64,000 nt of DNA from Paenibacillus aquistagni (GTDB lineage: Bacteria; Bacillota; Bacilli; Paenibacillales; Paenibacillaceae), in NCBI RefSeq assembly GCF_900177815.1, contig NZ_FXAZ01000003.1, forward strand, positions 543,809 to 607,808, written 5' to 3'. A model generated the notes under the pieces. That model saw nothing but the letters and a program-made list of their open reading frames with translations, searched no databases and was not told the origin of the DNA. Positions 36,464-46,412 of the stretch are shown one piece after another; position 1 is the first letter of the stretch, and each line of letters starts with the position of its first letter. A program made the translations under genes and the position numbers.

Positions 36464-39400
36464 ATGAAATTCACGGGAGAAAGATACATTCCAAATATGC
36501 AAGATTATACATTGGAGGCAGAACATCTACAAAGATATGCTTCGGTTACTTCCTTAGTGAAAGATAAGGTGGTTATTGATGCTGCCTGCGGTGAAGGATA
36601 TGGAACTAAGATATTATCAAACTACGCGAGTAAGGTCATTGGTATAGATATTAGCAGCGAAGCTATTCGTCATGCTAAGAATAAATACAGTCAAGATAAC
36701 ATTGAATTTATTGAAGGTTCAATCGAAAGACTGGATCTCCCAAGTGGTTCAGTAGATGTATTTATATCTTTTGAAACAATTGAACATGTTGATGAAACTA
36801 CTCAACATTCTTTTTTAAATGAAATAAAGCGTGTATTAAAACATGATGGAATCTTAGTAATTTCAACCCCAGAAAAGAGCCGGTATACAGATGCAAGAAG
36901 CTATATCAATCCATTTCATGTAAAAGAATTCTACGAGGCTGAGTTTCATGAGTTCTTAGGTAGGTACTTCTCACATATTAATTTTTATTTTCAGGGTTTC
37001 GAAATTATCTCTACAATAACTAATCAACAATCTAAATCATTAACTAATATTAACCATGAGGACAACAACTCACATGATGGGATGTATATTATTGCAATAT
37101 GCAGTAATCAACATTTAAAATCTGTAACTATCGATTCATATTTACGAGTAAATGAACTGAGCTATTCAGGCCTTGTCAGTCGAATTGTTGAGCTACAAGC
37201 TGAAGTACAAAGTAGAAATGAACATATAAAAAAACTAGATATTATTATTGATGAAAAAGGTCTCCAAATCAGAGAATCACAAAGCGAACTTGATAGCTTA
37301 GGAACACATCTAAAAAAACTAGATGATTGCATTATTGATAAGAATTTACAGATTCAAAAATTACAAAATGATTCAGAACAACTAGAAGTAATACAAAAAA
37401 AGTTGAACCTAGAAATTGAAAGCAAAGAAAAAGATGTATGTAAACTGAAAGACCTAATAGTACAAGCCGATGACGATAATAAACAAAAAACACAGATCAT
37501 AGAAAATCATAAGGCTCATATAAATATGCTTTTGGAGCAAGAACGAAAGCTAAATGCTATTTATGAGTCGGGCGGGTGGAAATTGCTGAATAAATATTAC
37601 TTCTGTCGAGATAAAGTATTTCCTCAAAGAAGTAAGAGAAGGTTAATTGCACAGTTACTATTCAAATTCATGAAAAATCCCAGATTCATGATTCGAAGTT
37701 TGAATAAACAGAATCTAAAAAAAATGAAGTACTATGTGAAAACGGAAAGCATGGACAGATTAAACAGTAGAATTGACAATTATGTTGAAAAGCATGCTCA
37801 AACCACGGAAACTCGTGATCTTAATTTAATGAAAAATGTTGATGCTACAGAAAAAATCGTATTTCAATCTGTAAATGCGGATAATAATATTTTGGTTTCC
37901 ATTATAATCCCTGTCTATAATCAATGGGAGTATACTTACTCCTGTCTAAAATCTATTTTGGAGCATACAAAAGATGTTAGTTATGAAATAATTATTGCCG
38001 ACGATGTATCTACGGATGAAACCCAAAATATCAATGACATTGTCGAAAATATTACAGTCGTTAGAGATGAAGTAAACCGTGGATTTTTATTAAATTGCAA
38101 TAATGCGTCTCAATATGCAAAAGGGAAGTATTTGTTCTTCCTTAATAATGACACAAATGTTCAGCCGGAGTGGCTAACTTCATTGCTTGATGTAATAGAA
38201 AATGATTCTAACGTTGGCATGGTCGGATCTAAACTAGTGTATCCAGATGGAAGACAACAAGAGGCAGGAGGGATCATCTGGAATGATGCTAGTGGGTGGA
38301 ATTATGGACGTTTAGATGATCCTGATAAACCTGAATATAATTACTTAAGAGAAGTCGATTATATATCGGGTGCTGCAATTATGATTAGAAAATCCATATG
38401 GGATCAGTTAGGTGGTTTTGATGAACGTTACGTCCCTGCTTATTTCGAGGATACTGACCTAGCGTTTGAGGTTAGAAGATTAGGTTATAAAGTTGTATTG
38501 CAACCAAAATCTGTGGTTGTGCACTTTGAGGGTATTTCACATGGCACAGATACTAGCAGTGGAATAAAGAGCTACCAAGTGGTTAATAAGGAAAAATTCC
38601 ATGATAAATGGGGATTGGAATTGAAAACATTCCATTACAATAATGCTGAAAATGTCTTTCTGGCAAGAGATAGAAGTAGAAATAAAAAGACCATTGTTAT
38701 TGTGGATCACTACGTTCCTCATTATGATAAAGATGCGGGAGGAAGATGTACTTATTTCTATACAAAATTGTTTGTGTCTCTGGGCTATAAAGTTATATTT
38801 ATAGGGGATAACTTTTTCAAACATGAACCATATACTCAGGAATTACAACAGCTTGGTGTTGAAGTGCTGTATGGCAACTGGTATGCAAAAAATATTATGC
38901 AATGGATTAAAGATAATGGTGATTATTTTGATTTTGTATATTTAAATAGACCTCATATCTCTGTTAAATATATAGATGCTTTTAGGAAATATTCAAGAGC
39001 CAAAATTATATATTTCGGACACGATTTACATTTCCTTAGAGAGATGAGAAACTATGAAATAACGAAGAATGAAAGTTTATTAAAATCATCAAATGAGTGG
39101 AAAGTTGTTGAGTACGAGTTATTTAATAAAGCTGATGTTATTCATGTTGTTGGAAGTCACGAACAACAATTGTTGCAAAAAGAGTTTCCTGCTAAGGAAA
39201 TTAGGAATATACCTTTGTTTATTTATCCAAAACCACAAAGAAGCATCAATTCATACGAAAACAGAGAAGACTTGCTCTTTGTAGGTGGTTTTAACCACAA
39301 ACCTAATTATGACGGCGTACTATGGTTTGTAAAAGAGGTATGGCCAGAAATAAGTAAATCACTTCCACATGTGAAGTTTTATATTGTTGGCTCAAATCCT

Positions 39401-39781
39401 CCCGAGGATATTCAAATGCTTCAGTCAGAAAACATTGTTGTAACGGGATATGTCACAGATGAACAATTAGAGGGATTTTATAGTAAATGCAGAGTTGTTG
39501 TAGTTCCTCTCAGATTTGGTGCTGGTGTTAAAGGTAAAGTTATTGAAGCAATGTATTATCAGACACCAATGGTTACAACTTCTATTGGAGCAGAAGGGTT
39601 AGAAAATGTTCATGCATCCTTGGAAATTGCTGATGACGAGATTGCGTTCAGTAATGCTATAGTGAACATATACAGAAACGCTACTTTATGGAGTCAGCTT
39701 TCCAGCAACTCAGCTTATTATATTGAAAAGAATTTTTCAGTAGAAGCAGCCAGGTCAATTATCTCAATAGACATAAACTAG
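36464..39781 (+). CDS. Methyltransferase / coiled-coil / GT2 / GT4 fusion (WsaE-like)
   Basis: 1105 residues in four parts. Residues ~1-215 are a class I SAM methyltransferase (VVIDAACGEGYGTKIL, SFETIEHVDE). Residues ~236-369 are an unbroken coiled coil. Residues ~476-726 are a GT-A glycosyltransferase of family 2 (VSIIIPVYNQWEYT, FLNNDTNVQPEWL, PAYFEDTDLAFEVRRLG). Residues ~742-1105 are a GT4-type GT-B domain (FVGGFNHKPNYDGVLWF, VPLRFGAGVKGKVIEAM). The order matches WsaE of the Geobacillus S-layer glycan system, which adds rhamnose and 2-O-methylates the chain end. ATG 36464 follows AGGAGG by 4 bp. It probably extends and caps the chain before export by the genes upstream; linkages are not predictable. 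Confidence 0.85.
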   Translation: MKFTGERYIPNMQDYTLEAEHLQRYASVTSLVKDKVVIDAACGEGYGTKILSNYASKVIGIDISSEAIRHAKNKYSQDNIEFIEGSIERLDLPSGSVDVFISFETIEHVDETTQHSFLNEIKRVLKHDGILVISTPEKSRYTDARSYINPFHVKEFYEAEFHEFLGRYFSHINFYFQGFEIISTITNQQSKSLTNINHEDNNSHDGMYIIAICSNQHLKSVTIDSYLRVNELSYSGLVSRIVELQAEVQSRNEHIKKLDIIIDEKGLQIRESQSELDSLGTHLKKLDDCIIDKNLQIQKLQNDSEQLEVIQKKLNLEIESKEKDVCKLKDLIVQADDDNKQKTQIIENHKAHINMLLEQERKLNAIYESGGWKLLNKYYFCRDKVFPQRSKRRLIAQLLFKFMKNPRFMIRSLNKQNLKKMKYYVKTESMDRLNSRIDNYVEKHAQTTETRDLNLMKNVDATEKIVFQSVNADNNILVSIIIPVYNQWEYTYSCLKSILEHTKDVSYEIIIADDVSTDETQNINDIVENITVVRDEVNRGFLLNCNNASQYAKGKYLFFLNNDTNVQPEWLTSLLDVIENDSNVGMVGSKLVYPDGRQQEAGGIIWNDASGWNYGRLDDPDKPEYNYLREVDYISGAAIMIRKSIWDQLGGFDERYVPAYFEDTDLAFEVRRLGYKVVLQPKSVVVHFEGISHGTDTSSGIKSYQVVNKEKFHDKWGLELKTFHYNNAENVFLARDRSRNKKTIVIVDHYVPHYDKDAGGRCTYFYTKLFVSLGYKVIFIGDNFFKHEPYTQELQQLGVEVLYGNWYAKNIMQWIKDNGDYFDFVYLNRPHISVKYIDAFRKYSRAKIIYFGHDLHFLREMRNYEITKNESLLKSSNEWKVVEYELFNKADVIHVVGSHEQQLLQKEFPAKEIRNIPLFIYPKPQRSINSYENREDLLFVGGFNHKPNYDGVLWFVKEVWPEISKSLPHVKFYIVGSNPPEDIQMLQSENIVVTGYVTDEQLEGFYSKCRVVVVPLRFGAGVKGKVIEAMYYQTPMVTTSIGAEGLENVHASLEIADDEIAFSNAIVNIYRNATLWSQLSSNSAYYIEKNFSVEAARSIISIDIN

Positions 39782-39793
39782 TGGGAGATTATG

Positions 39794-41149
39794 ATGATAA
39801 ATGTAATATTATGTGGGGGCAACGGTACTCGTTTATGGCCGTTGTCTCGTACACTCTATCCTAAACAATTCAATAAGCTAATAGGTGATCGTTCTTTGTT
39901 TCAGATGACATTAGAACGTAACCGGACACTGTGTAGTAATACTCTAATTGTATCGAATGAGGAGCAGTATTTTTTAGCATTGGATCATGTAGAGGAACTT
40001 GAATATCAAGATGCCAAGTTCCTTTTGGAACCAATTGGACGAAATACTGCTCCTGCTATTGCTTTAGCTTGTAAGATGGTTGATGAAGAAGAACTTGTGC
40101 TTGTTACTCCATCAGATCATATCGTTAAGAACCATCAAGAGTATTCGAAATGTGTTAAGGATGCTATGAGTATTGCCGAGACAGGAGCAATCGTTACTTT
40201 TGGGATACATCCGGAATACCCAGAAACAGGATACGGATATATCGAAGCAAATGGATACAACGTAATTTCATTTAAGGAAAAACCCGATCAAACTACTGCA
40301 GAACATTATATAGATCAAGGGAATTTCTATTGGAACAGTGGCATGTTTCTTTTCAAAGCAGGTGTTTTCCTCAATGAGTTGAAAAAACACGCTGCTGAGA
40401 TATTTGAATCAAGCCGTCAGGCCTTTGAAAGTGCGAAGACATATGAGTATGTTACACGTATTCAGAAAGAAGCTATGATTCAGATTCCATCGGACAGCAT
40501 TGACTATGCAGTTATGGAGAAGAGTACATGTGTTAAGATGGTTCCTGCCCAAATAGGATGGTCTGATCTTGGTAGCTTCGAAGCCTTATATCACGAACTT
40601 CCTAAGGATGAGTCAGGGAATACACTTGGTGCAAGTTATAATCAATTCAATTCCAATAATAACTTGATTATTTCAAATGATCGCTATGTAGCAGCTGTAG
40701 ATGTACAGGATCTCATTATCGTGGATACACCAGATGCACTCTTGATATCGAAAAAAGGATCGTCGCAGGATGTGAAATTGGTCGTAGAGCAATTAAAGCA
40801 GAACAATTCTCCACTATGTGATAATCATACGACTGCTTATAGACCGTGGGGGAACCACACTGTTCTAGATTATGAGGATAACTATAAGATTAAAAAAGTG
40901 GTTGTTAAACCTGGACAAAAATTAAGCACGCAGATGCATTTCCATCGCAATGAACATTGGATCGTTGTTAGTGGAACAGCTCTTGTTACGGTTAACGGGA
41001 ATACTTCTCTTTTACGAACCAATGAGTCGACTTTCATTCGTATGGGTGACGAACATTCAGTTGAGAATCCAGGAAAGATAGATTTACACTTAATCGAGGT
41101 TCAGGTTGGAGAATACGTGGCGGAAGACGATATTTTTCGAATCAGATGA
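39794..41149 (+). CDS. manC: Mannose-1-phosphate guanylyltransferase / mannose-6-phosphate isomerase type II
   Basis: 451-residue enzyme making GDP-mannose. The guanylyltransferase domain (~1-280) opens with ILCGGNGTRLWPLSR and has VTPSDHIV and FKEKPD. The C-terminal cupin (~345-450) has QMHFHRNEHWIVVSGTA, the isomerase part of bifunctional ManC/XanB/AlgA enzymes. ATGs occur at 39791 and 39794; the GGGAG at 39783-39787 fits the second better. It is in the operon 12 bp after the fusion gene. No phosphomannomutase or GDP-sugar modifying gene is in the window, so mannose itself is the likely product sugar. Confidence 0.93.
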   Translation: MINVILCGGNGTRLWPLSRTLYPKQFNKLIGDRSLFQMTLERNRTLCSNTLIVSNEEQYFLALDHVEELEYQDAKFLLEPIGRNTAPAIALACKMVDEEELVLVTPSDHIVKNHQEYSKCVKDAMSIAETGAIVTFGIHPEYPETGYGYIEANGYNVISFKEKPDQTTAEHYIDQGNFYWNSGMFLFKAGVFLNELKKHAAEIFESSRQAFESAKTYEYVTRIQKEAMIQIPSDSIDYAVMEKSTCVKMVPAQIGWSDLGSFEALYHELPKDESGNTLGASYNQFNSNNNLIISNDRYVAAVDVQDLIIVDTPDALLISKKGSSQDVKLVVEQLKQNNSPLCDNHTTAYRPWGNHTVLDYEDNYKIKKVVVKPGQKLSTQMHFHRNEHWIVVSGTALVTVNGNTSLLRTNESTFIRMGDEHSVENPGKIDLHLIEVQVGEYVAEDDIFRIR

Positions 41150-41204
41150 TCTGAATATATAGCTTAATCTTTCAAATAACTGAGTAAAGTTGGAGATAGT
41201 AATT

Positions 41205-42857
41205 ATGATAATTGCGGGGCAGTCAAAGAGGGTTAGACCACAAAATGCTTATTTAAGTTTAGGTGATTTGGCAATTGGTAGAAACAATAATTTCGATGTA
41301 ATCCGATTTATCGCCGCTACAATGGTATTGTATTATCATGCGTTTCCTCTTGGTGAAGGAAATGGCCAACAGGGAGAAATTCTTTATGCCTTGTCTAATG
41401 GGCAATGGAATAGTGGTGGTCTGGCAGTTGCAACTTTTTTTATTGTTAGTGGATTCCTTATTACACAAAGTTATGAAAACTCAAAATCAATTATTACCTT
41501 TGCAAAGTCGCGGGTTCTGAGAATCTTTCCAGGACTTTTAATTGCACTTTTGCTTTCAACCTTTGTTTTAGGACCAATAGTAACTAGCTTACCCTTAAAA
41601 GAGTATTTTGTTCATCCTCAAACCTATCAATACCTAAGAGCGTTTTTCTTGTTCCCGATGGAGTGGTTCCTTCCAGGAGTATTTGAAACTAATGTCTATC
41701 AAGGTGCAGTTAATGGTTCGTTATGGACTATCCCATTTGAAGTGATATGTTATATCGTCGTGGCCATTTTAGGAGCTATGGGGATGTTAAGATTCAAAAA
41801 AATGATTTTGTTAATATCATTTGTGAATCTCTTTTATTACTTTTTTCAAAAAACTATATCGCCATCTGGTAGTGGGCATCTTTGGGGACTTGAAATCTCA
41901 ACACTCTCAGAATTGTTTGTATATTTTTCCTTCGGAATGCTATTTTATATTTATCGTAGTTATATACCACTTAATAAACACTTAGCAATGTTATCGATAT
42001 TTATGCTATTTATAAGTCTTCAATATGGTGGTGTTAAGGAGTTATTTATTTTATTTGGAACTTATCTTATATTTTATTTTGCATTTTCACCAGCCGTTAA
42101 ACTTAATGGCTTTTCTAAGTTTGGGGATTTTTCTTATGGGTTATACATATATGCATTTCCAATCCAGCAATTAGTTACACATTGCTACGGAGGAAGTATG
42201 GATGCGATTTTGAATTTTGTGATTTCATTCAGTATCACAATTTTGATATCCATATTATCATGGCATTTAGTTGAGAAACCTGCACTCAAATTAAAAAAGT
42301 ATCAGTTAATAAAATTTAATATTTCCTCATTGCTTGATGTACTAGGAGCTCGTTGGCTAGATTCTGTCAGAAACAGATTGCGAGTGAGAATAAAATTTGG
42401 TTGGAAGACGTTTATTGTGTTATTTACCATTTTTATATTGGGATTTACCTATTATAATCAAATGCCATCTACAATCACTTTTCCATATAGTAAAGGTGAA
42501 TCTATGTTTACCGGAGGGTGGTTGTCTCAAAGTCCATCCGAAAATTATAGATGGATCAATAAAAGTGCGGGGCTAGAACTGACCAAACCTGCTTGGGCTA
42601 GCAATATTGTAATAGAAGGTTATATTCCTGAAACATTTGTTGAAATAAACAAAGTTGTTGTATATATGAATGAGCAAGCCGCGTATGAGACTGCGCTAAT
42701 TCCGGGTAATCCACTTCTCATTAACGTCAATGTTCAGGATATATCTAACAAAAAAATTCATGTCCGACTTGAATTTAATAGTACTCATGTGCCAAAGGAA
42801 AATGATGCTGATCAAAGAGAAATGAGTGCAATGATAAGTAAAGTATATTTCCAATAG
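41205..42857 (+). CDS. Acyltransferase-3 family membrane protein with extra C-terminal domain
   Basis: 550 residues. The N-terminal ~390 form an OafA/YrhL-like acyltransferase with about ten helices, including FDVIRFIAATMVLYYHAFP with the candidate catalytic His and the SGFLITQSYENSKS loop. Such enzymes O-acetylate surface sugars. After a last helix (~405-420) residues ~430-550 form an outside beta-rich domain (GGWLSQSPSENYRWI, VIEGYIPETF, DADQREMSAMI) that resembles the end of the next gene's product. ATG 41205 is 9 bp after GGAG; a TTG five codons earlier is less likely. The protein probably decorates the glycan outside the membrane. Confidence 0.82.
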   Translation: MIIAGQSKRVRPQNAYLSLGDLAIGRNNNFDVIRFIAATMVLYYHAFPLGEGNGQQGEILYALSNGQWNSGGLAVATFFIVSGFLITQSYENSKSIITFAKSRVLRIFPGLLIALLLSTFVLGPIVTSLPLKEYFVHPQTYQYLRAFFLFPMEWFLPGVFETNVYQGAVNGSLWTIPFEVICYIVVAILGAMGMLRFKKMILLISFVNLFYYFFQKTISPSGSGHLWGLEISTLSELFVYFSFGMLFYIYRSYIPLNKHLAMLSIFMLFISLQYGGVKELFILFGTYLIFYFAFSPAVKLNGFSKFGDFSYGLYIYAFPIQQLVTHCYGGSMDAILNFVISFSITILISILSWHLVEKPALKLKKYQLIKFNISSLLDVLGARWLDSVRNRLRVRIKFGWKTFIVLFTIFILGFTYYNQMPSTITFPYSKGESMFTGGWLSQSPSENYRWINKSAGLELTKPAWASNIVIEGYIPETFVEINKVVVYMNEQAAYETALIPGNPLLINVNVQDISNKKIHVRLEFNSTHVPKENDADQREMSAMISKVYFQ

Positions 42858-42888
42858 GAAATAATAAACTATTCGTTAGGGGATCCTT

Positions 42889-45441
42889 ATGAATGATATT
42901 CTAAAAAAGGAAAAGAAAGCGATCATATTTGTATTATTAGCCACTTTATTTTTATCACTTGTTTTTCAATATAGTGCTATAAAAAATATTATATTTAAGG
43001 TTTATAAGTGGCAGATAGTACAACCGGAAACTGTTAATGGTATTTTCGAAATGTCGCTTATAAGTGCAGCTTTTGTAGTTCTTGCAATATTCGCAAAAAA
43101 AAGCTGGTGTACTGCAGGTATAACAATTATAAGTGTGATTTTTTTGTACCTTCATGGTGTTTTGCCAGCTGTTATACTCGGATTATTATACTTTGAGGCC
43201 ATTATTTCGTTGGGGAGATTTTCATTGAATCTTCGAAATAAAAAAGAAAGAAATGATAAGTACCTTGAATTCTTTCTGATCGGCTTTTTAATCTGGTGTT
43301 TTGTAAGTATTGTTTGTTCTTTATTAGGTAAGGGGAGTTTTAACGATCTTAGAATAGTAACAGTCTTGTTATTCCTTCTGAGTTTTGTGAATGGTTTTAA
43401 TATGCCGTTTTTCATTCATTTATTAAAGAAATTCACTCAATTTAATAGATGGGAAAAAATACCATCACTGTTTTTATTGACCTTGATATTAATTCAGTCA
43501 GGGAAAGCTAACACGTTACTAGCTTACGAGTTCGATTCAATATGGTATGGACTTAGGCCAGAAGCTGTATTAGTAGGGAATGAGTCATTTTATGATAATT
43601 TAGGGATGGTCAGCTATGTTCATTTATACCCCAAGTTATTCGAGTTATTTTTAATACCGCTTAGTAATCTTGGGAGTTATAGTTACATTATTATTATTAA
43701 TGTCATTTTCTATGCATTATTAATATATATGATGATACTGATGTTTAGAAAATTAAATCAGAAAACATTCATAAGCCTATTTTATACATCATTAATAGCC
43801 ACTATACCAGTTGTATCCAACATGGCTTCTACAGCTAAAACTGACATGTTTTCCACATTTATGATCATTTTAAGTGTGTATTTCTTTTGGAATTGGATTG
43901 TTTTTTTAGGGGAAAACGGGAATAGAGACAGCAGTCTGTTTTGGTTTTCCATTATTTCGATGGTACTTTCTTTAGGTGGGAAACCAACTAATATACTTTA
44001 TGTCCCATTTGTTGTTCTTGGTTTGCTAGTATACATGTTATTAAACAAAAGTATATTTCAGCTCAAAGGAATTCTTAAAACAAAACAGTATGCAACAAGA
44101 TATACTATTTTGTTTACTCTTTCAATATTAGTTTTAGCCGGCGTTTATTATAGGACATATAAGATAGTGGGCGTCCCCATTTATCCTACATTTGGGAATA
44201 TATGGGAAATATTGGGTTTCAGAGTGCAGTATCCATATGCGTTGAAAAATGTAGGAGAGACAGCAGTTTCGTTAGATGTCAACGGCTTCTTTTCCAGATG
44301 GTTTCATCTGCTTTTTGATCCACAACCATATGGTCATGTAATTATGCTATGGATTGGAAACTTATTGTTTTTCTTGATACTTTCTTTGGGACTACTTTGT
44401 TTGATTGAAACAAAAGTGGAGTTAAGAAAGGATATATTGGTTCTTATTACTCCATTGTGTTTAGTGGGGGGATTTTATGCGACGGTGCTGCCTAATGGAG
44501 GAGACAGTAACTTTTATCTTGTTCCTTTAATTTTGGGTACCGTAGGAGTAATTCATCACTTAACACCTTATTTGTTTCGTATTAAGAAGATTCTGTTCAT
44601 TTCATTAGTTTTATTTATTCCTGTACAGACTTTATTAATGTTTGTGTCTCATCCGTCATGGAGTTATGGTATGTCACCAATTAAGATCGTAGGTGAGAAT
44701 AACACAGAAAGATCAAAGAGCAACTTGTTTGAATATAACGGTATTGCTAAAATTGAAGGTTATTTGAAAAACTCAGGGAGTATGGACAAATGTATAGGTC
44801 TGGGAGATGACTATTTATTGAATCAGTTGTCATGCAGAATGGAAACCGTTAATGCCTCTGCTTCTGATTATTTAGGTAATTCTCAATTATTTTCTAGTGT
44901 GGAAGAATTGAAAAAATTTATTGAATGGAGCAATACAAAATATATCATTATTCCTAATTCTATTCCGAATGAAAATCAATCTATCTATATTATTTTGAAA
45001 GAATTGCACTCTATGGGTTATATAGTCGCCGATTCAAAATATGATCTGATTGTACTTGATCGTAATTATAAGGCTAATAGTGATACAACCATTAGTGATA
45101 TTCAGCCATTGCAGGGGTGGTTTGCGAATGAAGGTAGCTACAATTGGATTGGTAAGACTGCTAAAGCAAGAGTGAGAACGGGAACAGCAGGATTACTTGA
45201 GATAAAAGGTATTCAACCGGGGGTATTTGATAATGTAACGATTAAGGTCTTTGCTGATGATAAGCTAATAACTCAGAAAACAGTGATTAAAGGTGAATTT
45301 GAAATTAAACATCAATTAGACACTAATGACGATATGATTCTTAAGATTGAAGTGGATAAAGGATTTATACCTAAAGAAAAGGGTATGGGAGAGGATATCA
45401 GAGAGTTATCAATTATGATAAATAGTTTAACAATATCATAG
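42889..45441 (+). CDS. Large polytopic membrane protein, probable GT-C type glycosyltransferase
   Basis: 850 residues with about a dozen or more helices through ~620, then ~110 residues (~625-735) that look soluble, then a terminal domain (~738-850) like that of the preceding acyltransferase (GWFANEGSYNWIGK, IKGIQPGVFDN, EDIRELSIMI). An acidic loop segment YEFDSIWYGLRPEAV (~212) could be a GT-C metal/base site, and MASTAKTDMF follows. No exact family is recognised. GT-C enzymes use polyprenyl-phosphate sugars as donors, and the next gene encodes just such a donor-making enzyme, so a side-sugar transferase is likely. A polymerase or unknown transport role cannot be excluded. Confidence 0.65.
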   Translation: MNDILKKEKKAIIFVLLATLFLSLVFQYSAIKNIIFKVYKWQIVQPETVNGIFEMSLISAAFVVLAIFAKKSWCTAGITIISVIFLYLHGVLPAVILGLLYFEAIISLGRFSLNLRNKKERNDKYLEFFLIGFLIWCFVSIVCSLLGKGSFNDLRIVTVLLFLLSFVNGFNMPFFIHLLKKFTQFNRWEKIPSLFLLTLILIQSGKANTLLAYEFDSIWYGLRPEAVLVGNESFYDNLGMVSYVHLYPKLFELFLIPLSNLGSYSYIIIINVIFYALLIYMMILMFRKLNQKTFISLFYTSLIATIPVVSNMASTAKTDMFSTFMIILSVYFFWNWIVFLGENGNRDSSLFWFSIISMVLSLGGKPTNILYVPFVVLGLLVYMLLNKSIFQLKGILKTKQYATRYTILFTLSILVLAGVYYRTYKIVGVPIYPTFGNIWEILGFRVQYPYALKNVGETAVSLDVNGFFSRWFHLLFDPQPYGHVIMLWIGNLLFFLILSLGLLCLIETKVELRKDILVLITPLCLVGGFYATVLPNGGDSNFYLVPLILGTVGVIHHLTPYLFRIKKILFISLVLFIPVQTLLMFVSHPSWSYGMSPIKIVGENNTERSKSNLFEYNGIAKIEGYLKNSGSMDKCIGLGDDYLLNQLSCRMETVNASASDYLGNSQLFSSVEELKKFIEWSNTKYIIIPNSIPNENQSIYIILKELHSMGYIVADSKYDLIVLDRNYKANSDTTISDIQPLQGWFANEGSYNWIGKTAKARVRTGTAGLLEIKGIQPGVFDNVTIKVFADDKLITQKTVIKGEFEIKHQLDTNDDMILKIEVDKGFIPKEKGMGEDIRELSIMINSLTIS

Positions 45442-45476
45442 ATAGTTTGATATCAGAATAGAAAAAGGTGATAGTC

Positions 45477-46403
45477 TTGAAACCATATTTTTCGGTGGTT
45501 GTACCAGTTTACAGGTCTGAAAAAAACTTAAGTGAGCTTTATGCACGTATAAAAATTTCTTTAGAAGAACTGAATGCTAATTTCGAACTGATATTGGTGG
45601 AAGATTGTGGGGGTGACGACTCCTGGCGGGTCATCCAAGAGTTAAGTGAGCAAGATAGTAGGGTCATCGGTATTAGATTTACAAAAAACTATGGTCAACA
45701 TGCAGCTATTATATGTGGAATTGCAGAAGCAACTGGAGAATGGATTATTACTTTAGATGACGATCTAGAACAACGACCAGAAGATATTCATCTTCTTTAC
45801 GAAAAGGTGAGACAAGGATACGATTTGGTTTATGGCATCTATGAGGAGAGGTCACATGCTAAATGGAGAAATATGACGTCTCATATAGCTAGGAAGTTAT
45901 TTAATAAAGCAATTCCTAATCTTAATTATGAATATACATCATTTAGAATTATGCACGAAAAGATTGGTAAGGCATTAGTGCAATTTGAATCGCCCTTCCC
46001 TTTTGTAGATGGATATTTAGCCTGGGTGACGAATAACTATTCTACAGTGACTGTTGAACATGGAGTTAGAAAGCATGGGGTTAGCAACTACAGCTTCTCT
46101 AAGTTATTAAAACATACTATTAACATTCTTGTCTCTTTTTCAGATATTCCATTAAAGTTTGCTTCTTGGATGGGTCTTGTTTCTTTTATTACAGGCTTCA
46201 TGTGGCTTATTGTCATATTATTCAGAAAATTATTTATTGGAATACCAATAGCGGGATATGCATCCATAATCGCAGGAATAGTTTTATTTGGAGGGATTCA
46301 GTTATTTGTTTTAGGTATTTTTGGGGAGTATCTTGGTCGAATTAATTACAAAAGTACAAAAAAACCACTGTATATTGTGTTGAAAACTACCAAGGATAAT
46401 TAG
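45477..46403 (+). CDS. GT2 polyprenyl-phosphate sugar transferase (GtrB/ArnC/DPM1-like)
   Basis: 308 residues. The GT-A domain has VVVPVYRSEKNL, LVEDCGGDDSW and the DDDLEQRPEDI metal motif, then two C-terminal helices (~220-245 and ~260-285) as in GtrB and ArnC. Such enzymes transfer one sugar from a nucleotide donor to undecaprenyl phosphate on the inner face. TTG at 45477 is preferred, 6 bp after AAGGTGA; GTG at 45468 would sit on the ribosome binding site. Together with the flippase halves at 48730-49412 and the GT-C protein before it, it forms a lipid-carrier decoration module. Confidence 0.87.
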   Translation: MKPYFSVVVPVYRSEKNLSELYARIKISLEELNANFELILVEDCGGDDSWRVIQELSEQDSRVIGIRFTKNYGQHAAIICGIAEATGEWIITLDDDLEQRPEDIHLLYEKVRQGYDLVYGIYEERSHAKWRNMTSHIARKLFNKAIPNLNYEYTSFRIMHEKIGKALVQFESPFPFVDGYLAWVTNNYSTVTVEHGVRKHGVSNYSFSKLLKHTINILVSFSDIPLKFASWMGLVSFITGFMWLIVILFRKLFIGIPIAGYASIIAGIVLFGGIQLFVLGIFGEYLGRINYKSTKKPLYIVLKTTKDN

Positions 46404-46412
46404 AGGTGTTGG

